Positions 1 to 5,013 of a stretch of 5,013 nucleotides of DNA are shown piece by piece. Below the pieces are notes generated by a model that was not told the origin of the DNA, did not search any database, and was given only the letters and a program-made list of their open reading frames with translations. Source of the stretch: Oribacterium sp. UBA6992 (GTDB lineage: Bacteria; Bacillota; Clostridia; Lachnospirales; Lachnospiraceae); the NCBI GenBank assembly GCA_002449915.1, contig DJXY01000005.1:1-5013 (forward strand), given 5' to 3'. The position numbers and the translations under genes were made by a program. The first letter of the stretch is position 1, and every line of letters begins with the position of its first letter.

Positions 1-391
1 CGGACCAGGTGGCATTTTCATCCAGATGGAAAACGATGGACTGGTTATCATCCGCTGCTTCCCAGGATTTAGCCGCTCTTGGCTTAAAGGAGGAGCCGCC
101 GATCTCTGCAAATGCGAGACGGTCATAAATTTTATCCAGCATCAGTGCATTATACATGCTTCCGGATGCAGAGTTATACGGCATCATAGAGTCCCATGCG
201 GTGGAAAAGCCGATGGTAATCACCTTGCCGTCACTGCTTCCGCTATCAGCCGCAGCAGATGCGGAAGTACCCACCTGGGCAGCGCCTGTTGTAGAATCAG
301 CCGTTGATGACGATGCTGCCCCGCAACCTGTCACAAGTCCTGCTGCCAGCAGGACAGCCAGGAGTGATGCGGTATACCTCTTTTTTTTCAT
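1..391 (-). CDS. Solute-binding lipoprotein of an ABC importer, family 5 (DppA/OppA-like), 5' part only
   Basis: This is the first 130 codons of a gene that continues past the left edge. The product is probably an extracellular lipoprotein that captures a peptide-like or nickel-type ligand and hands it to an ABC permease. Residues 1-22 form a lipoprotein signal peptide: MKKKR, a hydrophobic Leu/Ala stretch, then the lipobox V20-T21-G22-C23, with C23 the predicted lipidated residue. Residues 24-54 are a Ser/Ala/Thr/Gly-rich linker. The mature fold starts near residue 56 (KVITIGFS). The segment around residues 86-130 (KIYDRLAF, then FKPRAAKSWE, then IVFHLDENATW) matches the usual start of SBP_bac_5 proteins, where a 'YDxL', an 'L/AxSWE' and an 'FxLRxNxxW' element follow each other. 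The start is ATG at 391-389, with AGGAGG seven bases upstream. The substrate cannot be told from this part. The gene is divergent from the potassium genes and no link to them is visible. Family call fairly sure, ligand unknown. Confidence 0.85.
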   Translation of the reverse strand, partial: MKKKRYTASLLAVLLAAGLVTGCGAASSSTADSTTGAAQVGTSASAAADSGSSDGKVITIGFSTAWDSMMPYNSASGSMYNALMLDKIYDRLAFAEIGGSSFKPRAAKSWEAADDNQSIVFHLDENATWS

Positions 392-396
392 AGTGT

Positions 397-404
397 CTCC
401 TCCT
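397..404 (-). promoter_or_regulatory. Ribosome binding site of the lipoprotein gene
   Basis: On the minus strand the bases read AGGAGGAG, with AGGAGG ending seven bases before the ATG at 391. It is a near-perfect Shine-Dalgarno sequence and fixes the start of the lipoprotein. Confidence 0.85.
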
Positions 405-412
405 ATTTTGCA

Positions 413-445
413 ATACATTTGTCTTTTCTGAACGGACAAATGTAT
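413..445 (-). repeat. Perfect 11-bp inverted repeat in the predicted leader of the lipoprotein gene
   Basis: ATACATTTGTC at 413-423 is the exact reverse complement of GACAAATGTAT at 435-445, with an 11-base spacer. It lies downstream of the predicted transcription start (near 466) and ends about eight bases before the ribosome site, so it would form an RNA stem-loop in the leader. As DNA it could equally be a dyad operator for a repressor. No run of U follows the stem in the minus-strand direction (the next bases are TGCAAAATAGG), so it is not a standard intrinsic terminator. The repeat is seen directly; its role is inferred. Confidence 0.75.
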
Positions 446-472
446 GTGCTTAAAAGATTTAATGTTTTTCAT

Positions 473-501
473 ATTATAAAGGTAGGATTTAAATTTGTAA
501 A
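473..501 (-). promoter_or_regulatory. Sigma-A-type promoter of the lipoprotein gene
   Basis: On the minus strand TTTACA (501-496) is followed by exactly 17 bases and then TATAAT (478-473). That is a consensus -10 box, a 5/6 -35 box and the ideal spacing, in AT-rich DNA. The transcription start would be near 466, giving a leader of about 75 bases that contains the 413-445 inverted repeat. This is the strongest promoter in the window. Confidence 0.75.
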
Positions 502-509
502 TATTGAAA

Positions 510-644
510 TATTAATAGCCTGATATAAGACGCAGTTATAACAAACCATATAGAAGTTTGGGAGCAGAGAGCAGAAATCAGCAGCCTGGAGCCTGAAAAC
601 CGGGAACGGATCTTTATACGATCTTAATATTAGCGCGGATACTC
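510..644. other. Middle of the 315-bp divergent intergenic region, no gene seen
   Basis: No credible gene was found here on either strand. Only weak structure is visible: CAAAC (542-546) can pair with GTTTG (556-560), and CCTGG (585-589) can pair with CCGGG (600-604) through one G-T. The AGCAGA-rich stretch at 564-584 is low-complexity purine-rich DNA. I looked for a ydaO-type c-di-AMP riboswitch, which often precedes K+ transporter genes, and did not recognise its conserved core. The region may hold regulator sites for the potassium operon. Confidence 0.5.
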
Positions 645-674
645 TTTTACCTTCTTTATTTTGTATGGTATAAG
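645..674 (+). promoter_or_regulatory. Candidate promoter of the ktrB gene (extended -10)
   Basis: TTTACC (645-650), an 18-base spacer and TATAAG (669-674). The -10 box is preceded by TGG (666-668), giving the TGN extended -10 motif. The transcription start would fall near 681, leaving a leader of about 26 bases before the ATG at 707. The -10 and -35 boxes each deviate from consensus, so the promoter may be weak or activator-dependent. Confidence 0.5.
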
Positions 675-694
675 ATTTTAACGAAATGAAGGAA

Positions 695-700
695 AAGGAG
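695..700 (+). promoter_or_regulatory. Ribosome binding site that sets the ktrB start at 707
   Basis: AAGGAG lies six bases before the ATG at 707. The in-frame ATG at 686 has no ribosome site, and the codons after it overlap this Shine-Dalgarno sequence, so 707 is the likely real start. Confidence 0.8.
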
Positions 701-706
701 TATTGT

Positions 707-2041
707 ATGGATTTTTTTGCACATCCTAAAAAAAGATGGACATCCTTTCAGATCATCAGTATTGGCTTTGCCTCTGTGATTCTTATAGGTGCACTGCTTC
801 TGATGCTGCCCTGGTGCGTACGAACCGGCGGGCACGCATCATTTCAGGATGCACTTTTTACATCGACATCTGCTGTATGTGTGACCGGACTTGTGGTACA
901 TGATACGGCAACGTACTGGTCACCACTTGGGCAGGCAGTGATCCTTGTGCTGATTCAGACCGGAGGCATGGGCGTGATTACCGTGGCAGCGGCATTTGCA
1001 ATGCTATCCGGGCGCAGAATCAACTTAAGTGGCAGATCCACCATGCAGGAGGCGATTGCGGCCCCGGAGGTGGGAGGCATCGTGCGGCTGACCCGGTTTA
1101 TCCTTATGACAACCGCGGTCTGTGAGATCGGGGGCGCTCTGTGCATGCTGCCAATTTTTTGCCGGGACTTTGGGCTTAAGGGGGTCTGGATGGCAGTGTT
1201 TCACTCTGTGTCAGCCTTCTGCAATGCAGGCTTTGATCTTATGGGGTCAAGGGGCGCGTACTCCTCGCTTGTGAGTTATGCATCCAATCCGGTTATTAAT
1301 GTAATGATTATGTTGCTCATCATCGTCGGCGGCATCGGATTTCTGACCTGGGCAGATCTCCGGCAAAACGGGCTTCATTTCCAGAAGCTTCGGCTCCAGA
1401 GTAAACTGATCCTCATCACGACAGCGATCCTGCTGATATTCCCGGCGATTGCCTTTTTTATTTTTGAATTTCCGGATCTGCCGCTTGGAAAGCGGATACT
1501 GGTATCCTTGTTTCAGTCGGTGACGCCAAGAACCGCAGGCTTTAACACGGTAGACCTGGGGCTCATGCGGGAGAGTGGCATCAGCATTATCATTGTACTC
1601 ATGCTGATCGGAGGAAGTCCGGGATCTACGGCAGGTGGTATGAAAACCACGACCGCTGCGGTACTTTGGGCGACAGCAGCGTCCACCTTCCGGCAGCAGG
1701 GCGACCCGCACTGTTTTGGACGGCGAATGGAGGCGGACGCGGTGAAATCCGCAGCAACGATACTTCTTATGTACCTTGTATTGTTTTTTACAGGCGGTCT
1801 CCTCATCAGTGTGATTGAGGGATTTCCGATGCTGCCGTGTCTTTTTGAAGCGGCATCTGCCGTGGGTACAGTGGGGCTTACGCTGGGGCTCACGCAGAAA
1901 ATCGGATTGGTATCCAGGATGATTCTGATTTTACTTATGTTCTGCGGACGTGTCGGAGGGCTGACGCTCGTATACGCGGCACTGCCCGGGACAAAGACAT
2001 TCGCACAGCAATTTCCACCTGAGAGAGTGACGGTTGGATAA
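707..2041 (+). CDS. ktrB: Potassium uptake channel subunit, TrkH/KtrB family
   Basis: A membrane protein of 444 residues that forms the K+ pathway of a Ktr/Trk uptake system, working with the RCK subunit encoded next. The length matches KtrB of Bacillus (about 445) and is shorter than Gram-negative TrkH (about 480). The four M1-P-M2 repeats can be followed by their filter segments: S55-AVCVTG-L62, S169-AFCNAGF-176, S271-VTPRTAGFN-280 and S384-AVGTVGLT-392. Each has the single filter glycine (G61, G175, G278, G390). The intramembrane gating loop of the third repeat is present at G302-GSPGSTAGG-G311. The conserved arginine of the last helix is R415 in GRVGGLT, where many relatives have GRVGPLT. 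The start at 707 is chosen over 686 because AAGGAG lies six bases upstream. The next gene begins 28 bases after the stop, so the two are probably co-transcribed. Ktr systems are usually Na+-dependent K+ importers; ion preference cannot be proven from sequence. Confidence 0.93.
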   Translation: MDFFAHPKKRWTSFQIISIGFASVILIGALLLMLPWCVRTGGHASFQDALFTSTSAVCVTGLVVHDTATYWSPLGQAVILVLIQTGGMGVITVAAAFAMLSGRRINLSGRSTMQEAIAAPEVGGIVRLTRFILMTTAVCEIGGALCMLPIFCRDFGLKGVWMAVFHSVSAFCNAGFDLMGSRGAYSSLVSYASNPVINVMIMLLIIVGGIGFLTWADLRQNGLHFQKLRLQSKLILITTAILLIFPAIAFFIFEFPDLPLGKRILVSLFQSVTPRTAGFNTVDLGLMRESGISIIIVLMLIGGSPGSTAGGMKTTTAAVLWATAASTFRQQGDPHCFGRRMEADAVKSAATILLMYLVLFFTGGLLISVIEGFPMLPCLFEAASAVGTVGLTLGLTQKIGLVSRMILILLMFCGRVGGLTLVYAALPGTKTFAQQFPPERVTVG

Positions 2042-2069
2042 AAGAAGTGTAAAATAAAAGGAGTTTTAT

Positions 2070-2717
2070 ATGAAATCTATACTATTGATTGGCATGGGAC
2101 GTTTTGGAAAGCATATTGCGATGCAGCTTAATCGTCTGGGGCAGCAGGTGATGGCAGTGGACAAGTCGGAGGAGAGGCTTAATCCTGTAATGCCTTTTGT
2201 GACCTGCGGCAGAGTCGGAGACAGCACAAATGAAGATTTCCTGCGTTCACTGGGAGTGCGTAATTTTGATGTCTGCATTGTAGCGATCGGCAATGACTTC
2301 CAAAGCTCGCTGGAGACGACGTCTCTCCTTAAGGAGCTTGGCGCAAGGTTTGTTGTTTCCCGCGCGGCAAGAGATGTACAGGAGAAATTTCTCTTACGAA
2401 ACGGCGCGGATGAGGTGGTTTATCCGGAGAAGCAGCTTGCCAAATGGACGGCGATCCGCTATAGCTCAGATGGAATCCGCGACTATATGGAGCTGGATGC
2501 GGACCATGTGATGCTGGAGATTCTGGTGCCGGATAACTGGGCGGGCAGATCCATCGGAGAGATTGATATCCGTAAAAAATATAATCTTACGATCATCGGA
2601 ATCCGGAAGGACGGCAAGGTGGAGATGTCCTTGTCGTCGGACAGCGTTCTTGAAGCAGGGACAACGCTGCTTGTACTGGGAGTAAACAAGGATCTGCAGA
2701 AATGCTTCCATATATAG
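2070..2717 (+). CDS. ktrA: Potassium channel gating subunit, KtrA/TrkA-N RCK protein
   Basis: A cytosolic protein of 215 residues expected to form an octameric ring under the KtrB dimer and to gate K+ flow on binding ATP/ADP or NAD(H). Residues 1-130 are a TrkA_N Rossmann domain: the glycine motif is G8-MGRFG-13 after the strand SILLI, and D31 at the end of the second strand (VMAVDKSEE) is the ribose-binding acidic residue. Further conserved elements are RNFDVCIVAIG (64-74), LKELG (87-91) and GADEVVYPE (112-120). Residues about 140-215 form a TrkA_C/RCK_C domain (MLEILVPDNWAGRSI, TIIGIRKDGK, LLVLGVNKDL). It has one RCK unit, as in KtrA (about 222 residues), not two as in the ~458-residue TrkA of enterobacteria. 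The start ATG at 2070 has AAGGAG at 2058-2063, six bases away. RCK_C of KtrA binds c-di-AMP in Staphylococcus aureus; here the related stretch I162-GEIDIRKKYNLTII keeps D166, R168 and the Ile pair but is only a partial match. Confidence 0.93.
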   Translation: MKSILLIGMGRFGKHIAMQLNRLGQQVMAVDKSEERLNPVMPFVTCGRVGDSTNEDFLRSLGVRNFDVCIVAIGNDFQSSLETTSLLKELGARFVVSRAARDVQEKFLLRNGADEVVYPEKQLAKWTAIRYSSDGIRDYMELDADHVMLEILVPDNWAGRSIGEIDIRKKYNLTIIGIRKDGKVEMSLSSDSVLEAGTTLLVLGVNKDLQKCFHI

Positions 2718-2731
2718 GAAAATAGTCAGAT

Positions 2732-2760
2732 TTCTTGTATCACAAACTCGAATCTATAGT
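2732..2760 (+). promoter_or_regulatory. Weak candidate promoter for the kinase gene
   Basis: TATAGT (2755-2760) is a 5/6 match to a -10 box and TTCTTG (2732-2737) stands 17 bases upstream, but the -35 box is poor. Transcription would start near 2767 and leave a leader of about 90 bases. The 140-base gap between ktrA and the kinase, with no terminator in it, fits either read-through from ktrAB plus an internal promoter, or read-through alone. Confidence 0.25.
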
Positions 2761-2788
2761 CGATATGAGCCCTGAGAGTTATATCGGC
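2759..2788 (+). repeat. Stem-loop between ktrA and the kinase gene
   Basis: Bases 2759-2768 (GTCGATATGA) pair with 2779-2788 (TTATATCGGC) over ten positions, two of them G-T, with a 10-base loop GCCCTGAGAG. The six central pairs, CGATAT with ATATCG, are perfect. No T-run follows, so it does not look like an intrinsic terminator. It could be an mRNA processing or stability element, or chance pairing in an AT-rich gap. Confidence 0.45.
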
Positions 2789-2841
2789 AGCAAGCTAAAT
2801 CCCAGCAAAAAGTCATCAGGTTGAGGATAGAAATTGAAATC

Positions 2842-2848
2842 GGAGGTG
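2842..2848 (+). promoter_or_regulatory. Ribosome binding site favouring a GTG start at 2858
   Basis: GGAGGTG stands nine bases before the in-frame GTG at 2858. The same heptamer (4894-4900) stands seven bases before the GTG of the response regulator. The competing start, TTG at 2834, has only GAGG (2823-2826) seven bases upstream. I prefer 2858, not decisively. Confidence 0.55.
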
Positions 2849-2857
2849 GAATACCAG

Positions 2858-4915
2858 GTGGAGAAGCCTTGGAATAAAGTGAACTGTAATACAGTAGGCA
2901 GACTAACCAGGGATAACAGCACAGCGGGCAGCAATGCAGCAAATATAAATCGCCGCGCAGAGGAACATATCCTGGTCTGCCTGTCTTCCTCTCCGTCTAA
3001 TCCAAGGATCATCCGTACCGCAGCACGTATGGTCGAGGCGTACCATGGACGTTTTACGGCACTCTTTGTAGAAACGCCGGCAGTTTCCGGGATGCGTACA
3101 GAGGACAAAAAGCGTCTGGAGGACAACAAGCAGCTTGCGCAGCGTCTGGGAGCGCATGTTGAGGTAGTATTTGGAGAGGATGTGCCATTTCAGATTGCAG
3201 AGTTTGCAAGACTTGCAGAGGTCAGCATCATCGTGATCGGACGCAGCAATGCCACGCGGAAGGGGATTCTCAGCAAGCCGACGCTTACCGAACGTCTGAT
3301 CCTTGATGCGCCCCGGGTAGAGGTTCATGTGATTCCGGATGGAAATTTAGAGCAGGGGAGCGAGCGGAGGCGAATGCTTCCGGCAAAAAAGCCCCGCATC
3401 CTGCTGAAAGATGTCATAGTGACATTTCTTGTGCTGCTGGCAGTGACACTTGTTGGGGTCCTTTTTTACAGGCTGGGATTTTCTGATGCCAATCTGGTGT
3501 CGATCTATATCTTTGCGGTCCTGATGATTTCAATCCTTACGACAGATTTTTACTGCGGCGTGGTGGCATCGGTCATCAGTGTTCTGGTATTTAATTTTTT
3601 ATTTACAGTGCCTCGCTATACATTTCATTTCAGTGATCCGGATTATTTTGTTACTTTTCCGATCATGTTTATGGTTGCGATATTGAGTGGTTCGCTTGCT
3701 TCCCGGCTTAAGGATAATGCGCGGCAGGCAGCGCATGCGGATTACAGGACCAGGATCCTGTTTGAAACCAATCAGCTGCTGCAAAAGGGTCACGATGAAG
3801 GATATATTGTAAAAGCCACGGCGGAGCAGATCCTGAAGCTTTTGGAGAGAGATGTCGTTATTTATCTAAGCGATGCGCATGGGGCGAAGCTGGGAGAACC
3901 TGCCATTTTCAGGACGCATAGCACAAAGCTGCAGTCACTGGATACAGAAATGGAAAAGGAAGCCGCGAACTGGGTTTTTAAAAACCAGCACAAGGCAGGA
4001 CTTGGCACAGAACAGTATCCCGGGGCTGCCTGTCTGTATTTTCCGATTCGGATTTCGCAGCAGGCCTATGGCGTGGCTGGAATTGCAATCCATAAGCAGG
4101 CACTGGATCCTTTTGAAAACAGCATCCTCCTCTCCATGCTTGGTGAATGTGCACTTGCGATTGAAAATATTCGCAATGCAAGAGAAAAGGAGGAAGCGGC
4201 GATCCTCGCGCAGAATGAGCAGCTGCGTGCCAATCTCCTCCGCACCATCTCACATGATTTACGTACACCGCTCACCTCGATCTCCGGAAATGCGGACAAT
4301 CTGCTTTGTAATTATGAGAAGATGGATGATGCCTCACGGCAGCAGGCATTCCGGGATATCTATGAGGACTCGGAATGGCTCATTAATCTCGTGGAAAATC
4401 TGCTGGCGATCACGAGGATTGAGGATGGCAGGGTGAAGCTGTCATTATCGGTGGAGCTGATGGATGAGGTGATCACGGAGGCACTTCATCCTGTCAGTAA
4501 AAAGCGCGAGGAGCATACGATCCGGGTGACATCAGAGGAGGATTTTATCCTGGCACGGATTGACGCGCGATTAATTGTGCAGGTACTGATCAATCTTGTA
4601 AATAATGCGATAAAATATACACAGCCGGGATCGGTTATTGAGATTCATACGGCAAAAGTGGAGCATGAGGTCTATGTTTCCGTGGCGGATAATGGTCCCG
4701 GGATACCTGAGGATCAGAAAATGCAGATTTTTGATATGTTTTACACAGGGAAGCAGAAGCTTGCCGACAGCCGCCGGAGTCTTGGGTTGGGGCTTGCACT
4801 TTGTAAATCGATTGTCAATGCGCATGGTGGATCCATCAAGGTAGAAGACAATATGCCGCATGGTTCGGTTTTTACCTTTACGCTTCCGGCCGGGGAGGTG
4901 ACGTTACGTGAATAA
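2858..4915 (+). CDS. kdpD: KdpD-like sensor histidine kinase lacking the N-terminal KdpD domain
   Basis: A membrane-bound kinase of 685 residues (693 if started at TTG 2834), expected to sense K+ or turgor and phosphorylate the regulator encoded next. Order of parts, numbered from GTG 2858: a universal stress protein (USP) domain at about 36-160 (HILVCLSSSPSN to VEVHVIPDG); four membrane segments of the KdpD/DUF4118 type at about 183-204, 213-230, 232-250 and 264-282, with the family-typical SDANLVSIY and VFNFLFTVPR; a GAF-like domain at about 297-442; a HisKA domain with phospho-acceptor H466 in SHDLRTPL; and a HATPase_c domain with N-box N579/N583 (NLVNNAIKY), G1 box D611-NGPGIP, F box IFDMFY (624-629) and G2 box GLGLAL (643-648). 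All catalytic boxes look intact. E. coli KdpD is 894 residues; the missing part is the ~210-residue N-terminal KdpD domain with its Walker A motif. A stop in frame at 2828 and a gap of about 140 bases leave no room for it. The USP domain shows SxS-X20-FTAxF (S43, S45, F66-F70), close to the c-di-AMP motif SxS-X20-FTAxY of S. aureus KdpD. It overlaps the regulator gene by eight bases. Confidence 0.9.
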   Translation: MEKPWNKVNCNTVGRLTRDNSTAGSNAANINRRAEEHILVCLSSSPSNPRIIRTAARMVEAYHGRFTALFVETPAVSGMRTEDKKRLEDNKQLAQRLGAHVEVVFGEDVPFQIAEFARLAEVSIIVIGRSNATRKGILSKPTLTERLILDAPRVEVHVIPDGNLEQGSERRRMLPAKKPRILLKDVIVTFLVLLAVTLVGVLFYRLGFSDANLVSIYIFAVLMISILTTDFYCGVVASVISVLVFNFLFTVPRYTFHFSDPDYFVTFPIMFMVAILSGSLASRLKDNARQAAHADYRTRILFETNQLLQKGHDEGYIVKATAEQILKLLERDVVIYLSDAHGAKLGEPAIFRTHSTKLQSLDTEMEKEAANWVFKNQHKAGLGTEQYPGAACLYFPIRISQQAYGVAGIAIHKQALDPFENSILLSMLGECALAIENIRNAREKEEAAILAQNEQLRANLLRTISHDLRTPLTSISGNADNLLCNYEKMDDASRQQAFRDIYEDSEWLINLVENLLAITRIEDGRVKLSLSVELMDEVITEALHPVSKKREEHTIRVTSEEDFILARIDARLIVQVLINLVNNAIKYTQPGSVIEIHTAKVEHEVYVSVADNGPGIPEDQKMQIFDMFYTGKQKLADSRRSLGLGLALCKSIVNAHGGSIKVEDNMPHGSVFTFTLPAGEVTLRE
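4894..4901 (+). promoter_or_regulatory. Ribosome binding site of the response regulator, inside the kinase gene
   Basis: GGAGGTGA lies six bases before the GTG at 4908 and within the last codons of the kinase. This arrangement suggests translational coupling of kinase and regulator. Confidence 0.75.
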
Positions 4916-5013
4916 ACCATTGATTCTTGTTGTGGAGGATGATCCGCCGGTACGGAACCTCATTACAACGACTTTAAAAGCCAATGAGTACCGCTTCCTC
5001 ACAGCGGGGGATG
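4908..5013 (+). CDS. kdpE: KdpE-like response regulator, N-terminal start only
   Basis: The first 35 codons of a response regulator cut by the right edge. It begins at GTG 4908, overlapping the kinase stop by eight bases. The visible protein starts (M)NKPLILVVEDDPPVRNL: the first beta strand of a receiver domain, followed by the acidic pair D11-D12 that binds Mg2+, then the first helix (RNLITTTLKANEYRF). This resembles KdpE (LIVEDEQAIRRFLRTAL in E. coli). The phospho-acceptor aspartate and any DNA-binding domain lie outside the window, so the OmpR-type output domain is assumed from the KdpDE context. It is the expected partner of the kinase upstream. Its targets may be kdpFABC elsewhere, ktrAB here, or both; the window cannot decide. 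Confidence 0.85.
   Translation, partial: MNKPLILVVEDDPPVRNLITTTLKANEYRFLTAGD

Noticed and set aside
381..388. Run of eight A residues at codons 2-4 of the lipoprotein as a phase-variation tract
   Set aside because: Lys-rich AAA/AAG codons are normal at the start of lipoprotein signal peptides; eight bases is short and nothing else points to slippage.
26..431. Two plus-strand open frames over the lipoprotein gene (26-307 and 156-431)
   Set aside because: They are antisense to a minus-strand gene with a clear lipobox, family motifs, ribosome site and promoter, and their own translations are Cys/His/Arg-rich without recognisable features.
504..529. A plus-strand promoter TTGAAA...TATAAG at 504-529
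   Set aside because: The spacing between the boxes is only 14 bases, too short for sigma-A, and the candidate at 645-674 is better placed.
686..706. Upstream ATG of ktrB at 686
   Set aside because: It has no ribosome site, and the seven extra codons are made of the purine-rich Shine-Dalgarno region of the ATG at 707.
510..706. A ydaO-type c-di-AMP riboswitch before ktrB
   Set aside because: Expected from biology, but I could not find its conserved core or nested stems in the sequence; the predicted leader is also only about 26 bases.
955..1893. Minus-strand open frames inside ktrB
   Set aside because: They are shadows of a well-conserved membrane protein gene; no family resemblance and no supported start sites.
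2769..2811. A TPP-like riboswitch suggested by CTGAGAG in the gap before the kinase
   Set aside because: Only the short CTGAGA-like string matches; the partner motifs and the P1-P5 layout are absent, and the gene context does not fit.
4066..4299. Minus-strand and alternate-frame open frames within the kinase gene
   Set aside because: They lie across the conserved GAF and HisKA coding sequence and show no features of their own.

Overview
The window reads as a chromosomal piece of a low-to-mid GC Gram-positive anaerobe of the Clostridia, most likely Lachnospiraceae-like. That is inferred from strong AGGAGG-type ribosome sites, a Gram-positive lipoprotein signal, KtrAB-type potassium genes and the style of the Kdp-like proteins. 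No rRNA or other taxonomic marker is present, so the assignment is soft.

Layout. Positions 1-391 (minus strand) hold the first 130 codons of a lipoprotein that looks like a family 5 (oligopeptide/dipeptide/nickel) ABC-transporter solute-binding protein; the rest runs off the left edge. Positions 392-706 are a divergent intergenic region. It has a very good sigma-A-type promoter for the lipoprotein, an 11-bp perfect inverted repeat in that gene's predicted leader, and a weaker extended -10 promoter reading right. From 707 to the right edge four genes run on the plus strand: a TrkH/KtrB potassium channel subunit (707-2041), a KtrA/TrkA RCK gating subunit (2070-2717), a KdpD-like sensor histidine kinase lacking the usual N-terminal KdpD domain (2858-4915, alternative start 2834), and the start of a KdpE-like response regulator (4908 to the edge).

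How the genes work together. KtrB forms the membrane pore for K+ uptake and KtrA is the cytosolic nucleotide-binding ring that gates it. The kinase/regulator pair resembles KdpDE, which normally controls the kdpFABC K+ pump. Here it lies directly behind ktrAB, so the cluster looks like a K+ uptake module with its own K+/turgor-type two-component control. The kinase keeps a universal-stress-protein domain with a near match to the c-di-AMP-binding motif described for Staphylococcus aureus KdpD, and KtrA-type RCK_C domains are also known c-di-AMP receptors. The cluster may therefore respond to c-di-AMP at both the transport and the transcription level (inference). The solute-binding lipoprotein is divergent and shows no obvious functional link.

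I found no mobile element, CRISPR array, tRNA or rRNA. The families are known; the points worth a second look are the shortened KdpD architecture, its motif and context, and the leader hairpin of the lipoprotein gene.
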